The notes under the pieces are model-generated. The model ran no database searches. It was not told the DNA's origin and saw nothing but the letters and a program-made list of their open reading frames with translations. A stretch of 64,000 nucleotides of DNA from Moniliella sp. 'wahieum' (Eukaryota > Basidiomycota > Moniliellomycetes > Moniliellales > Moniliellaceae), in the NCBI GenBank assembly GCA_003971905.1, contig RSEE01000133.1, forward strand, positions 1 through 64,000, read 5' to 3'. The position numbers and the translations under genes are program-made. This document shows positions 22,391 through 34,781 of the stretch, piece by piece. Position 1 is the stretch's first letter; every line of letters starts with the position of its first letter.

Positions 22391-22522
22391 AGGCAGAGCG
22401 GCGGCGTGTGTGCAATGGGGAAAATAGTGCAGGAAGAAGGTAGACGAGCGAGTGCGTCAGGTGGGGCGTCCGGCCCATAGGCCGAGACCTACGATCGATC
22501 GGACCTACTGCTGCAGTTGCAG

Positions 22523-23844
22523 CTAGTACTGTGGCTGCTGTTGTTCCCACTGCTGCTGTTGCTGGTGGTGGTGTGGCTGCTGCAGGTGGTACTGCTGCTG
22601 GAGCGGTTGGAGCGGGGAGAGCTTGCCCGCGTCCCTCGAAGCAGGGGAGGAGGGGAGGGTAGTGGCCCGACTGGAGGGGAAAGAGCATTCGGTCGATGTG
22701 CCCATCGACAATGCCCCTGTCGACGAAGCCCCCGTCAACGATGACGATGACGACGAGCCGCCTGGCGACATGACCGTGCTCATGGGTACCGAGGGGGAAG
22801 GCGAAGGAGAGGGGGGCAAGAGCGGGGTCAAGGTTAACCATGAAGGAGATACCCGTGCCGAAGTCGCCGTGCCACCACCAGTACCACCACCATTACTCCC
22901 ACTCCCACTCCCACTCGCACCTCCACTACCGAGTGCGGCACCTCCGGCACCGGGAGCGTATTCCCAGTGGCCAGGGGGCGAAGCAGCGAGGCTAGGAACG
23001 CACGAAGGGGAAAGGCAGGTTGCACTACTGGCCGTGCAGGCGGATAAGGTCGAAGTGGCCGAGTTGCTACGGGACGGGATGGGGCGAGGTTGCATGTGAG
23101 GCTGCAAGTGAGACTGGGAGTGGGAGTGAGACGGAGAGTGGGAGTGGGGCCCCCCCGTAAGATGGAGTTCCGCCACGGCGGCTGCGACAGGGTGGTCGGG
23201 GGACGGGTGGCGTGTGGTGGGTCGACTGGCAGAACGACTGGTGGGGCGACTGGCAGAACGACTGGTGGGGCGACTGCGGAACAGCTGGAGGGGCGACTGG
23301 TAGGCCCACTGGCGGGGCGATTGCAGTCTCGGGACTTGGGACGGGACGCGTACGGATGCGGTCGGGCGCGGAGGGTAGTGTGGTTGGAGGAGGTGCGCGC
23401 TGGGCGGCGGACGACGGCGGGGGAGGAGGTGCACTCCCAAGTGCGCGTTCCTACGGCTGGAGACGGGGGGCGAGGCGGGGAGGGTGCTGGTGCTGGTGCT
23501 GGTGGCGGTGGGAGCGCAGCGGGGGGCAAGAGGCTCCAGGGGGAAGTGTCGGTGGTGCGCTCGGGGGGCGAGGGCAAGGGTGCAGACGCAGCAGGGAACA
23601 CGTGGGCAGGGAAGGAGGAGACATCGTGGCACGGGGGAGACGGCACGGGAGGAGGAGAGCACGAGGCAGAGGCCGAGGAGGAGCAAGGCAAGGGCCGAGA
23701 GGGCCCGAGGGCGACGCTGCCCAGGCTGGAGAAGAGGGTGGAGCGGAGGTCGTGGAGCGCGTGGCCGCGGTCGCCGGCATAGACGGCCTGGAAGGAGCCC
23801 AGGAGCGCGTCGATGTCGGACGCGACGGCGGGGGCGGCGGCCAT
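22523..23844 (-). CDS. Hypothetical Pro/Ser/Gln-rich protein
   Basis: The family was not recognised. The ATG at 23844 opens MAAAPAVASDIDALLGSFQA, the only part resembling a folded helical segment (about residues 8-50). The rest is low complexity: Pro/Ala/Ser-rich, then a VAPPVVLPVAPPVV repeat, then Ser/His stretches, a GSGSGS run and finally a Gln/His-rich tail ending QQQWEQQQPQY at 22523. The N-terminal part and the C-terminal part lie in different frames, so at least one break occurs between about 23290 and 23160. The composition resembles disordered fungal regulators, but no DNA-binding domain is visible. Confidence 0.55.
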
Positions 23845-26800
23845 GGGAGACGGAGGAGGAGGAGGTGGTGGTGGTGGCGGATGCACAAGGGACAGACCAG
23901 ACGAGCAACGGCGTGCAAGAACAAACACAGCATGCTAATCAACACCCCCCGTGCGCTTCCATCCCCCACCGGTGAGGTTATGCAGCGGCAACCGGAAAGC
24001 CAGAAGCGGCAAGCAAGACGCGTGAGGTGTGATGGCTGACGGGTGACGAGGAGGCGCGGGGCGGATGGAGGATAGCCCCAACGCCCGCACAGCCGCACAG
24101 CGGCTGCCGCTGCGGCGCACCCGGCTGGTTGGGGGCGGCGGCGGGGCAGCCAGGGTCACCCGGTCACGGTCAGGACAGAGCGCCGTCCCGCCTGCGGCTG
24201 CCGCTCGCGCCATCGGCCCCCGGCTGCGCGACTGGCGGCGCCCACGAGCAGGTTAGCGCTCACCGGTTCACCGGTCCACCGGCCCACCGGTTCCCCGCCA
24301 CAGCCGGATCCGGCGCCGGTGGCTCGCACGGCCTGCACTACAGCCCGCTCGCACCGGCAGGGAGGAAGCATGCATGCGTGGGTTACGCGTGACGCGACGT
24401 GACGGTTCTTCGGGACACTGTCACCATGTCACCACATCACATGTCACATGTCACATGTCACCTTGTACCCGGCATCCCACGCATCCCATCCATCCCGCGT
24501 CCCGCGTCGCATCCGACATGCAGCACTCTGCTACTCCACCTCCTCGCGTCTTGCGCGGCCCCAGCTGGTCATATTCATAGGCCGCTCATCCGGTCATCCG
24601 GTCGTACATGGTACCGGGCCACGCTCTGCCCCCATGTGGCCGAGTGCATGGCGCATGGATCCGGGTGATGCATGTGACATGTGATGTGTCGGGTGCGGGC
24701 GGGGGAGGGAGTCCAAAGTAGGCTAGTAGGCACATGGTGCATAGCCGAGCCCACGCCTAAGGCCTAACACGATCCATCCGCCTCGGGCCGTTTCGGAGTC
24801 CCATGAAGCTAGCGTGAAGCGTGAGCCTGACGAGCATAGAGACTAGGGAGGCGCGGCAGCCGCGGTACCGAATGGACGGATGCATGATGCACATGATAGG
24901 TGACCGGTGGGGGTGACCCCGGTGACCGGTGAGGCGGGCCAATTGTTGATTGCCTCCCCGGGCCCCCCCGCACCGGTTAACATACGCCGTACTCAGGTCC
25001 CGGTTCCTGGCGGCAAATCTGGTACACCCGCTGTTTTGTTTTATTTTTGTTTTGTTTTGTTTTTGCACCGCTGGGACGAGGCCCTGGGCACCACGTGACA
25101 TGTGAACATGGCCCGCTCAACCGGCCACCGGCCACCGGTCACGGGGATGCGCGCACCGCTGAGCTCCCTCAGCTCTCTATCAGCCTGTTCAGCCGCCGGG
25201 TCGAGACGGGCCATGCGCCATGGGTGTGTGCGAACGCTGAGCGGGCCAAGCGCCAGCCTAACCTGGGCGCGGGACCGAGCGGGATGCTCGATGCTCGCTC
25301 ATGCCAAGCCGTGCATGGCGTGCATGACGTACATGACGATGGCCGACAGCCAACGGGACCTTGGCTATAGGGATATGGGCATTTCGCTCTGAGATCTGAG
25401 ATAGATCTTAGATCTCCTGAGATGGAGGTGGGGTTGGCCTTGGGGGTACTAACTGCATGATGTGCACCGTGCCGCATTAGCTGTGTCATGCATGTCATCC
25501 CTAGCGGCTATCCGTGCGTAACTCTTTTGCTCTGCAGCGCTTACTACATGTGACAGTCGGATGAAGGGTGAGCTGACGGTAGGACATGTTCTGCACAAGC
25601 CCAATCTCGATGGAGAATGCGAGGCGGGGGAGGCAGGAGATCAGGTCTGGGGGACGTACTGGACTGTGGGACAGGATCCGAATACGGGATTGGAGCGAAG
25701 CACGAAAGCTGTACTATATAGTATGGCATGGACGGGCGGACAGAGTGTGGGTGCCGAAAAGCCGATCCGAACCACGGATCCGAGCGGCTGATGCACTCTT
25801 GCAGCCTGGGGCGGAGAGACAGAGAGCGCAGTGGGAAGGAGAAGTAAGCTGAAAAGAGAAGACGAATACGGCGAGGAGAGGAGATCGAAGAGGTGCTAAA
25901 GTGTAAAACGGAATGGCGTGTTTGCGTTATTGTATGGAGTGGGACAGAGGGGAAGACGCCAAAATGGATGTTGGGGGGGGGGGGGAACCACGAACCATGC
26001 TATTGCTTACAGAGACAGGGAGACGAACTGGGGAAACAACGCAGTACAGAGAGGGTTAGGCAAGGTCCGGGGGAGCAGTCGCCACAAGGAAGACCGTTCG
26101 CGAGCGGGGATGACAACGAGGAACCAACCCTTGAAGGGGACTCTCGCAGCGCTCTGATCCGTCCTCAAAAATGAGGATGAAACGTGGGCAAGAACCTATA
26201 ACCAGGCAACAGGGGCGATCGCCCATGTCAAAAACGGCCCGCATAGGGTCGATGGTCGCTCAACCACAGGGTATGGCGTGGTACCTTCATTTCTCGATTG
26301 CGACTTTTGTTAGTTGGGGGTGGGAGCGATTAGCTGTGTTGAGACTGGACCAAGCTACTAAGGTGTGTCCGCATGCATTAGTGGGCGACTTGTTCCTATC
26401 TACTTGTCCACGGGAGATGGCATGAGGATTGAGTCGGCTGACGCGGATGAAGCAGAACAATGTACCTATTCCGGGCTAGTAGGAGACGAGTGACAGCCTT
26501 CTTGCGCACGTAGAAGCGCCCATGTAACGGGGCAGATAAAAGGAGACATGAATAAGAGAGCACACTCGGGGCGACCTTCATTACCAGATGCACGGGAAAA
26601 GCATCGATTCGATAAAAGGTACGCAGACCGGGCTGTATATAGGCCTGGTGGTTCTCTCTCGTACTAATACTGGTAGAGAATTCTCTCGATGCGTGCCCCC
26701 CCACCTCCTGTGGTCCTGCGCGCCGACCACGGGCGGGGCGTTCCGGGCGCTGGAATGTAGCTCCGGACACTGAGGAGGCCATGCGTGCTCCGATGGACTA

Positions 26801-27303
26801 TAGGGTCCTCTGTATCCCCACAGCTTTGGCACATGCGTTTCGTTCCGTTTTTGCGTTTCGGTTCGTTTGCGGCCTATTACTGCCCATTCCGTCCTCTCTC
26901 CGTTGCCGGCCGCCGTCCCACCCGACCACACGGGATGGCCTGGTTGATTTGATCGTAGGTAGGTATATATGGGCTTTTTTCCTGGCTCAGTGCAGAGCCT
27001 GATGGTTGTCTCGTGCAGCAACAGCAGCGGTCATATATACTTGCTGTGCGAGAGGGCTTTTGTGAACCCCCTACGAGATGCTCTCGAGCATGTAATGGTG
27101 CCTGGACTGGACGTTGGGTGAATGATGAATGACCAATGACCATGAGTGTACATTGCGTCCGATCTGTTCCTGCTGTTCTCGGTGGCTGGCACACGTACTA
27201 CCCTTCCCCATGGCAGAACAACAAAGGGATAAAAAGCCAACAGTTGTTCCAACCATTTTCTTAGAGGTGGGTGGGATACCAATCGAACCACAGTGGTCAA
27301 TCC
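23845..27303. other. Gene-free region of about 3.4 kb
   Basis: No conserved ORF was found. Local features are CCACCGG and GGTGACC clusters (24258-24297 and 24899-24935), a CACATGT repeat (24434-24462), ATGCATGATGCACATG (about 24880-24896) and an AGATCT-rich palindromic patch at 25388-25426. No transposase or reverse-transcriptase motif was seen. Confidence 0.5.
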
Positions 27304-27398
27304 GGTCGATTAGCTCAGTTGGTCAGAGCGTGGTACTAATACATCTGTCAAGAGTGTTGGTGATGCCAAGGTCATGAGTTCAAGCCTCATATTGACCA
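27304..27398 (+). tRNA. tRNA-Ile(AAU) with intron
   Basis: The acceptor GGTCGAT pairs with ATTGACC. The D arm is GCTC/GAGC, and the anticodon stem TGGTA/TGCCA encloses CTAATA plus an intron of about 21 nt, giving anticodon AAT. The T arm is ATGAG/CTCAT around TTCAAGC. Confidence 0.95.
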
Positions 27399-27407
27399 TA
27401 TTTTTTT
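27399..27407 (+). terminator. Pol III terminator of tRNA-Ile
   Basis: A run of seven Ts starts within three bases of the tRNA 3' end. Confidence 0.85.
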
Positions 27408-27592
27408 ACTGCCTCTCGCCTCCCGGGCCCCACGCCCACTTGGCGTGGGGAGCAATCTATCCCCGGTGAACACAGCACAAGGAGGGCGGAAATGACAGGA
27501 CGACGGTGTTTCGTCTGGCGAGGGAACATTGGACGTTGGCTGAGCGCATGTTGGCCAGGGCGGGTAAACCCCCCCGCCGGAGCGAGGGTGCG

Positions 27593-29074
27593 ATGGCGCG
27601 ACTTACCTCATCCGGGCGCCACGTGGCAGTGGGGGTGTGCCGTCGGGCGCACCGCCAGCGTCGCGCCACCGCCTGCCCTCTCCATCGCTGCGCTCGCCAC
27701 CGCCTGCCCCCCTCAAGCATGCGCGCTACGGGCTGTTTGGTCCGCTCAAGGGCCTGGACGCGTTCGGGCGGCCGCTGGAGGACGTGCGGGTACGGACGAA
27801 CGTCGGGGCGTGCATTACGCTCGTTGCTGGTCTGCTCATTCTCCTCCTGACCATTGGCGAGGTGCGCGACTACCGGCGCGTGACGTTGCGCGACAGTCTG
27901 CAGGTCGATGTCAGTCGCGGAGACAAGTTGACGGTGCAGCTGGACGTGTCGTTCCCGCACGTACCGTGTTACCTTTTGAGTCTGGACGTGATGGACGTTT
28001 CGGGCGAGCACCAGGACGACATTCAGCACGACATTACGCGTACGCGTCTCTCCAAGGCCGGGGTACCGATTGACGAGGGTGTGCGTGGTCTGCGTGGCGA
28101 GGCGAATGATGCAGCCCAGGCCAAGGGCAAGGACTACTGCGGCGACTGTTACAGTGCCACCCGCCCGACGGGAGCAAGTGCTGCAACTCGTGTGATGCGG
28201 TGCGCGCGGCGTACCAGGCCAAAGGGTGGTCCTTTGGTCACCCGATACGATTGAGCAGTGTCGCACCGAGCACTGGGTCGAGAAGATTACGCAGCAAAAC
28301 GAGGAAGGGTGTCGTGTGCCGGGCGTGCACGTTAACAAGGTGGTTGGGAACTTGCACCTCAGTCCCGGTCGCGCCTTCCAAGCTAACAGCTTGCACATGC
28401 ACGACCTCGTTCCCTACCTCCGCGGCGAGGGTAAAGACCTGCACAACTTTGGTCACACCATTCATACGTTGCGCTTCACTTCGGCCGACGACTTTACCCG
28501 TACCAAGTCGCAGGTCGACTGACGACCTGGTCCGCACCCAGCTCGCCATTACCGACCCGCTCGAAGGCCAGGTACGCACGACCAACAAGAGCAATTACAT
28601 GTACCAGTACTTTCTCAAGGTGGTCTCTACCGAGCTGAGTCTGGTGAATGGGGAAACGCGTCGGTCGCACCAGTACGCCGCGACGGCGTCGGAAGCTGAC
28701 CTAGAAGATGGGTCACGGGGGAATTTCGCAAGCCCAAATGGGCGCTGGCTTCCCAGGCATCCCCGGTGTATTTTTCCTGTACGAAATTTCGCCGCTCAAG
28801 GCGGTGCATGAGGAACGGCGCGGGTCCCTCCTCCTTGATCGCCAACACATGTGCCCTGGCAGGAGGCATCTTGACCATTGCAGGTCTTTTGGATCGAATC
28901 TACAATCGTGCCCGACTGGTGCGCCGTAAACCTGCGCCATCTAGCCCCGTTGCTTCCCCGCTCGCCTCCTCGGCAGGCTACGGCTACGGCTACCCCGCCC
29001 CAGCGCCGCAGTACGGCGGTTACGCACAAGGTTATGGTGCTTCGACCCTGGCCGGGCCTGGCCGCCTGGTGTGA
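27593..29074 (+). CDS. ERV46: COPII vesicle cargo receptor Erv46 (ERGIC3)
   Basis: This membrane protein cycles between ER and Golgi in a complex with Erv41. The N-terminal signature GLFGPLKGLDAFGRPLEDV is followed by a first membrane segment (CITLVAGLLILLLTIGEV). The lumenal domain contains the Cys-rich CCNSCDAVRAAYQAKGW (readable after a break near 28165) and VVGNLHLSPGRAFQ. Near the C-terminus FFLYEISPLKAV precedes the second membrane segment (CALAGGILTIAGLLDRIYN). A Tyr/Gly/Pro-rich tail ends at 29074. Frame changes near 27640, 28165, 28245, 28520, 28700 and 28830 are mostly single lost bases. The start at 27593 is tentative; it needs one lost base before the conserved frame, and no in-frame ATG lies closer. 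Confidence 0.92.
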
Positions 29075-30070
29075 GTACTGCCTACTGCCTACTGCGTACT
29101 GAGTGGTGCGTACTGAGTGGTGCGAGCTGGCCCCCGCCCAGTGCTGGTCTGCCTCTTAAAGGCGCGAGACGGGGGGGGGGGGAGGACCTCGCCCCCCCCC
29201 CCCGGTTCTGCATTCCCTTCATTGCTCCCCTCTGCTTTCCGTACTAGTGGGAGCCAAGCGAGCATAGCCCTCGTCGATCGTCGTAGACCAGGTTGGCCAT
29301 GCTAGATTGCCAGCAAATGTGGATCGGCAGTCGAGAGCCGATCTGAGATGAGATTGGATCTCCCCCACCCCACCCGTGGTGTCTTTTTCTTCAATAAACT
29401 TCAAGCTTCAACTCACCACCAGTCGAGTGCCGAAGCAGCATGCAACTACCTACTTGCGCGGGAGCACGATGTCATTAATGCCATTGCGGGTGGTAGCCTG
29501 GATGGGCAAGCTCGACAAACAGCGATTAAGACAGGGACAAAGACAAAGCACCTGGTCCAGTGCGTGGGCGTACTGTTCTCCTGGGCCTTGAATGTGCTTG
29601 TCAGTACTCAGTGGGCTTCGCTTGGGCGGTGTTACATACCACAGCGACCATGGATCTAACAACCAGTCATGGTCCAGCTAATCACCCTTTGAAATGTTCG
29701 ACCCAGCCTGTCTTCTGGCAGAACGTTGCGCATTGCACCGACCCACGCCGCGCAACAGGGTTAGAGGCACTGCCGCACGGGGCGCAGCTGTTGTTCTGGG
29801 CCGGGGGCTGCGCGCCTGCTAGGGTTGCAGCACGGGAGCAGTGTGGGCTCGGTGTGTTGGTCGGCGGGCAAGTTGAACATTCAAATCAAAACTTTGCGCG
29901 TGGGTGGCGCGCGCCAGTGTTCTGCGCGGCTAGGGTTGTCTGCCGCCTGCCCTGTGTTGGGCCAACCAACACCAGCCGGCCTTTCCCCTGCCCCCCCCAT
30001 CTCCACCTCCACCTCCACCTCCATCTCCATCTCCTCCTCTTCCTCCTCCACCACCTCCTTCCCCCCCGCC
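29075..30070. other. Intergenic region between ERV46 and importin alpha
   Basis: No gene is supported. It contains a GTACTGAGTGGTGC repeat (29093-29122), a G12/C12 inverted repeat at 29171-29203 and CTTCAAGCTTCAAC (29398-29411). A CCACCTCCAT-rich leader lies just before the importin start. Confidence 0.5.
29171..29203. repeat. G12 - 9 nt - C12 perfect inverted repeat
   Basis: Twelve Gs, a nine-base spacer and twelve Cs could form a very stable hairpin or quadruplex/i-motif in the ERV46 3' flank. Confidence 0.9.
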
Positions 30071-31779
30071 ATGTCCAGCCGCACCACGGGCCGTCTCGAC
30101 TCGTACAAGAGCAAGGGTCTGCTCCACTCCGACGACCTCCGCCGCCGCCGCGAGGACCAGCAGGTCGAGATCCGCCGTCAGAAGCGCGATGAGACCCACG
30201 CCAAGCGCCGCCAGATGGACCTCACCAGCGCCGACCTGACCGACGACGATGAGGAGGACGAGGAGGCCGTCGGCAGCATGCTCGAGGTGCGTCTTCTTTC
30301 TCCTCTCTGGCCGGTGTGCATTGCATTGCATTGCATTCCATCGTAGTGCTAACGTGCTAACGTGCTACGTGCTCCCCCACGCAGCAGAACCGCCTGCCCG
30401 AGATGGTGACCAAGCTCATGTCCGACAACCCGCCGACCAGCTGGAGGCCACGTCGCTGTTCCGTAAGCTGCTGTCCAAGGAGAAGAACCCGCCGATCGAC
30501 AGGGTCATTGCCACGGGTGCTGTACCGCGCTTTGTCGAGTTTCTGCGCTCGGACAACAGCCTGATCCAGTTCGAAGCCGCCTGGGCGCTGACCAACATCG
30601 CCTCTGGCACATCGGAGCACACCAAGGTGGTGATTGGGGCCGGTGCGGTGCCCGTGTTTATTGAGTTGCTTTCTTCGCCCATTTTGGATGTGCGCGAACA
30701 AGCTGTCTGGGCCCTGGGCAACATTGCTGGTGACAACCCGCAGTGCCGGGACTATGTGCTGGCCAAGGCGCGATGCAGCCGCTGTTGACGCTGCTGAATG
30801 AGAACCAAAAGATTGGCATGTTGCGCAACGCGACGTGGACATTGAGCAACTTTTGCCGTGGCAAGAACCCCCCCCGGCATGGGAGTTTGTCGCGCCGGCA
30901 CTGCCAATGCTCGGCAAGCTCATCTACTCGATGGACGAGGAAATTTTGATCGACACGTGCTGGGCCATCTCGTACCTTTCCGATGGATCCAACGACAAGA
31001 TCCAAGCCGTCATCGAGGCTGGCATTGTGCGTCGTCTGGTCGAACTCTTGACTGCCGACTCGACCGCAATCCAGACCCCCGCCCTCCGCTCCGTCGGCAA
31101 CATTGTCACGGGCGACGACTTGCAAACCCAAGTGGTTGTGGCGGCCGGTGCACTGACGCCGCTACTGGCACTGCTCTCGTCCCAAAAGGAAGGATCAAGA
31201 AGGAAGCCTGTTGGACCATCTCCAACATCACCGCTGGCTCGACGCACCAAGTGCAATCGGTCATTGACGCCAACATCATCCCGCCCCTGATTGAGATTCT
31301 CAAGACGGCCGACTTTAAGACGCGCAAAGAAGCGTGTTGGGCCATCAGTAACGCCACCTCGGCCGGGCTTCAGCAGCCGGAACAGATCCGGTACCTTGTT
31401 TCTCAAGGTTGCATCCGTCCGCTGTGCGACCTGCTGACGATTATGGACAACAAGATTATCCAGGTAGCCCTGGACGGGTTGGAGAACATCCTCAAGATGG
31501 CGAGCAAGACAAGGTCGCTGCTGGTCCTGGGGCTGTGAACCAGTATGCGGCACACATTGAGGAGAGTGGTGGTCTGGTCACCATTCACAACTTGCAGCAG
31601 CACGAGAACCATGACATTTACCAAAAGTCGTTCTACATCATGGACCATTACTTCCCCGATGACGAGGACGACCAGGCGGAAGAAGGACGGCGCAACCCGC
31701 TCTGGATGCCCAGGGAGCGTACACGTTCCAGACCGATATGGCCGCGCCCCAGGGCGGCTTCTCATTTGGGGCGGCCTAA
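30071..31779 (+). CDS. SRP1: Importin alpha (karyopherin alpha, Srp1/Kap60)
   Basis: This is the nuclear import adaptor that binds classical NLS cargo and importin beta. The N-terminal IBB domain is Arg-rich ([18 protein letters not shown]), followed by an acidic patch. An intron lies at 30287-30384 (donor GTGCGT, acceptor CGCAG). The ARM repeats follow, with the typical [70 protein letters not shown] and [10 protein letters not shown], whose Trp and Asn residues form the NLS groove. The C-terminus is [19 protein letters not shown] and an acidic tail ending GGFSFGAA. Frame breaks near 30430, 30775, 30865, 31195, 31505 and 31690 are each restored by one base in a short G or C run; for example a nine-C stretch reads as eight. 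Corrected length is about 537 residues, normal for the family. Confidence 0.96.
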
Positions 31780-32953
31780 CCAAAGGGGAAAGAGGGCGGA
31801 AAGGAAAGGAAAGGACCCATCTCATCTCATCTTCTCCTATTCTCTCCTTTCCTCTCCTCTCCTGCCCTCTCTGCCTGCTCTACCGACGATCCCATTGCAC
31901 AGGTACAAACTTACCTTGTCCCCTCTTTCAATAACCTGTTGTGGGCTTCTGCACTCTCTGACCCTCTCAATACCACTCTCCTCAACCTTCCCCCCTCCCC
32001 TCCCTTTCCATGGCTATCCCCCGACGTAAACCGGGCTCGGTGCGCCTGTGCTTCTTACACTTCTTCTTGCCTTTTCTTTTTCCTTCTCTTCGATCAGCCG
32101 GGTTGCCCCGCTCTTGTTGGCCTTGCAGACTGCAGACTACTGCATAGGTGCCCGCGCAGCATCTTCCTATTCTTTTTTCCGCATCGCTTTTTTTTCGCTG
32201 CCTCAACCTACTCTACATCTCTCCCCCCCCTACCATCTGCTGCCCCCTTTGCCCTTTTCTTTTGCCCCTTTGCTCCGGCCCTCCCCCCCCCCCCCCCCCC
32301 CTCGCGCAATGAAGCCCCCCTGTTGGATCGCTCGCCCCGCAGGCCTCTCAACTCAAAGCCCAAATGACTACGTATAAGCGTAGGAGAAAGATCATCCAGG
32401 AATGCCAGGTACTACTGGTAGTGTGCCAGCATGGGACATTGAATTCGACAGTTGAGAAAGGGTGTGCGAGTGCGGGGAGGGGAGGCGTGTGTGGAGCGGG
32501 CGGGGCGGGGAAAAAAGGGAAAAGGGGAGGGGAGAAGAGAGGGGAGGAGATTACAGGGTACTCATTATACGCAGAAAATGTGTTTCGCATTTCGTGTTAT
32601 ATTATGGTACGTTTTGGCAGCTAGATGGGATGCGGGTGGACATGGACATGGAAGGTGGCAAGACAAGAGAAGCCAATTAGAGTACTACTAGGACTTAGTA
32701 GAAGGAGGAGTATTAGATCTAGGAAAACAACAGTAGCATCATGTGTGTTGTGTTGTGAAGGTGATGACACGGGAGAGGCGATGAACAGGTGACCATACAG
32801 CGGCACCAGAAGCAGAAGCACTGAGGGATGGGATTTCCCCTCTACGTCCAATTCTTCCCCTCTGTTCCTCCCCGAATCCACCGGCTCGATCTGCGCCTTG
32901 TTGCGCCAGATCAATCGATCCGTCGATCCCTGGACTGATGATCTCTGATCTCT
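31780..32953. other. Intergenic region with C18-20 homopolymer
   Basis: CT-rich 3' flank of importin alpha, then a poly-C tract at about 32283-32301. No conserved ORF. Confidence 0.5.
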
Positions 32954-34136
32954 TTAACCCTTGACGATCTGATCGGTCGACCGAGAGAGTCGCGTAAACT
33001 GGAGCCCACGTTTTGGTGTGTCCCAACTGGTCCCAGGGCGCCAGCCACATCCTGTTGGTGTGCCCTCGAGGCGAGTCAAGGGTTGCCGGCCCATTTCGAG
33101 CACGGGAGGGCGGTGTTGTGGTTCGGCCCGGCCGGCCGGTACAGGCGGGGAGGAGGTAGGTGCGTCGGGCGCCATCCCAGGAGGAGAGTCTCGCTTGTCG
33201 TAAGGTGATGAGGGAACCCAAACGGAGGTGCCGGAGGCAACTGCATCGCTCCATCGTCCGCCTGAGGTGTAGTACTATTGATCGTCGCGAAGGAGCGGAG
33301 GGGTGGCGCGTCCAGAGTGTCGACGGGTAGAGTGAGTTGGCAAGACCAAGGACGGGATGTACGTGTACCTCATCGGGTGAAAGGGATGCCGACGGGGATT
33401 GGAAGAGGGCGTCAATGGGTCCTGCTCGGGCACGATGGTGGTGGTGAAGGAGGGGGGGAGGAAAGGGGAAGCGGCGCGGCGGGAGCATGCGGATGGTCAA
33501 AGAGGAGGCACGATGCGTCGGCGGAAAGAGGCATGCGGGCTTGCCGTTGATCGCACTCTTTGCTACTCCAACTCAACTTGCACGGAGCATTGCCAAGTCT
33601 CGGTGGCATGGCGGCAAGGTGCGGCAGGGGGCTGCCCCACCAGGAAGAGGGCACGTTAGGCGAAGAGGGGGTGTTCAGCAGCCACGTGGACCGCAGGGAT
33701 AGAAGCAAGGTGGCCGTGGGTGTTCTGCCGCTCGCTTCTTCCTCCTCGGAAACAAAGGGGGGCCAGACCGCCGTCGGCCAGGCGGACCCCTGGCCGGGGA
33801 ACAACAGAGGGGCGCTGGCCGGATCTTCCGAAGACGCCAGCTTGGCACTTCGGGTAGGAAACCAAACGTCGTTGAGACCCGACGTGGTCGATGGAGCGGG
33901 TCCCTTGCGCCCGCCCACCGACGGTGGGTGGGATGCAGGGCAGGTACACAGCCCTGACGGATGCGGTTTGGCGCTGCGACGTCGCCCCTTTTCTCGGCAG
34001 AATAAGCACGCTTCGAAGGTCGGCCGCGTGGACGGATGGCGACCAGGTCGGGCGCGTTGACGTGCGAGCAAATGTTGCTCCGGTGGCCGTTGACGCACTT
34101 TTGACACGCATACTTCTTTCCGTTGATGACGGGCAT
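32954..34136 (-). CDS. Copper-fist DNA-binding transcription factor
   Basis: The N-terminus (start 34136) is a copper-fist domain: MPVINGKKYACQKCVNGHR, then ICSHVNAPDLVAIRPRGRP. After one lost base near 34020 come EACLFCREKGRR and GLCTC. This matches the Cys spacing of Ace1/Mac1/Cuf1-type regulators, including the KGRP-like minor-groove motif (here RGRP). Members sense copper and activate metallothionein or copper-uptake genes; which of the two cannot be told. The rest is Pro/Ser-rich with no second Cys-rich cluster recognised in the readable frames. More breaks occur near 33480 and 33230. The stop is either 33076 (one frame) or 32954 (another), so the 3' boundary is uncertain. Confidence 0.85.
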
Positions 34137-34781
34137 CGCAAGGGGGAAGAGGGACAGGTGGAGACACGTGTGCGCAAAAGCTTGTGGGTGGATTCAAGCG
34201 GAGGAAGAGGTACCGCGTCCTGCGGATGTTGGTCCCAATGGTCGCACTTCGGAAAAGCTGGCAACGAGAATAAAGGGGAAGGGGATGGAAGGGCGAGTGC
34301 TGGGAATGGCGCGTGTGATAACGAAGATGGCGAAGAATGAGAAAGAAGAGGAGCGGGAGAGGGGGAGACTTTTGTCGTGTTTTGTGGTGGGATGGAGGCG
34401 TGATATGGGGCGGAGGCCGGTTGGGGACGCGTTCAACGGCTGCTGCGGGAGGGAGGGTGGCGAGCCACGAGCGAGCGGGGGCTATTAGGGGCGGCGTTCC
34501 CTCTGCGCCCTCTCGGCTGCCTGGAGGGGGGATGGGGGCTGCTGGGTGGCCGGGAGCGGCGGGCGTCTATCAGTGCGCTGGGGCCCACAGCGCGTGATAC
34601 ATGTCTCGCCGGGGGGCTGGGTGCGAGCGCTGGCCCGCAGGTGGATGAGGCCGCGGCTAGCCACACGCGCAGCACGCAGGCCAGCGCAGGGCAGGCCAGC
34701 GCAGGCGCCGCACACGCGCCGCCCAGCACGCGCACCACAGCCGGAATGGTGTCGCAGGGCACCCCCCCCCGAAGTGACTAC

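Larger units (their letters stand above)
20228..22522. other. Gene-free, repeat-dense region
   Basis: About 2.3 kb without a conserved ORF, packed with unrelated tandem repeats: a CT tract, a CTTGCCCAC/T 9-mer, a GGATTCA 7-mer, CTA triplets, a GTTCGTCCAAGGTT 14-mer and GAGTGGTA octamers. ORFs predicted here arise from repeats. Confidence 0.6.

Noticed and set aside
29593-29990. Coding sequence upstream of importin alpha in the open frame 29560-30192
   Set aside because: The conserved IBB domain starts at the ATG at 30071 in a different frame, and the upstream frame has no conserved sequence.
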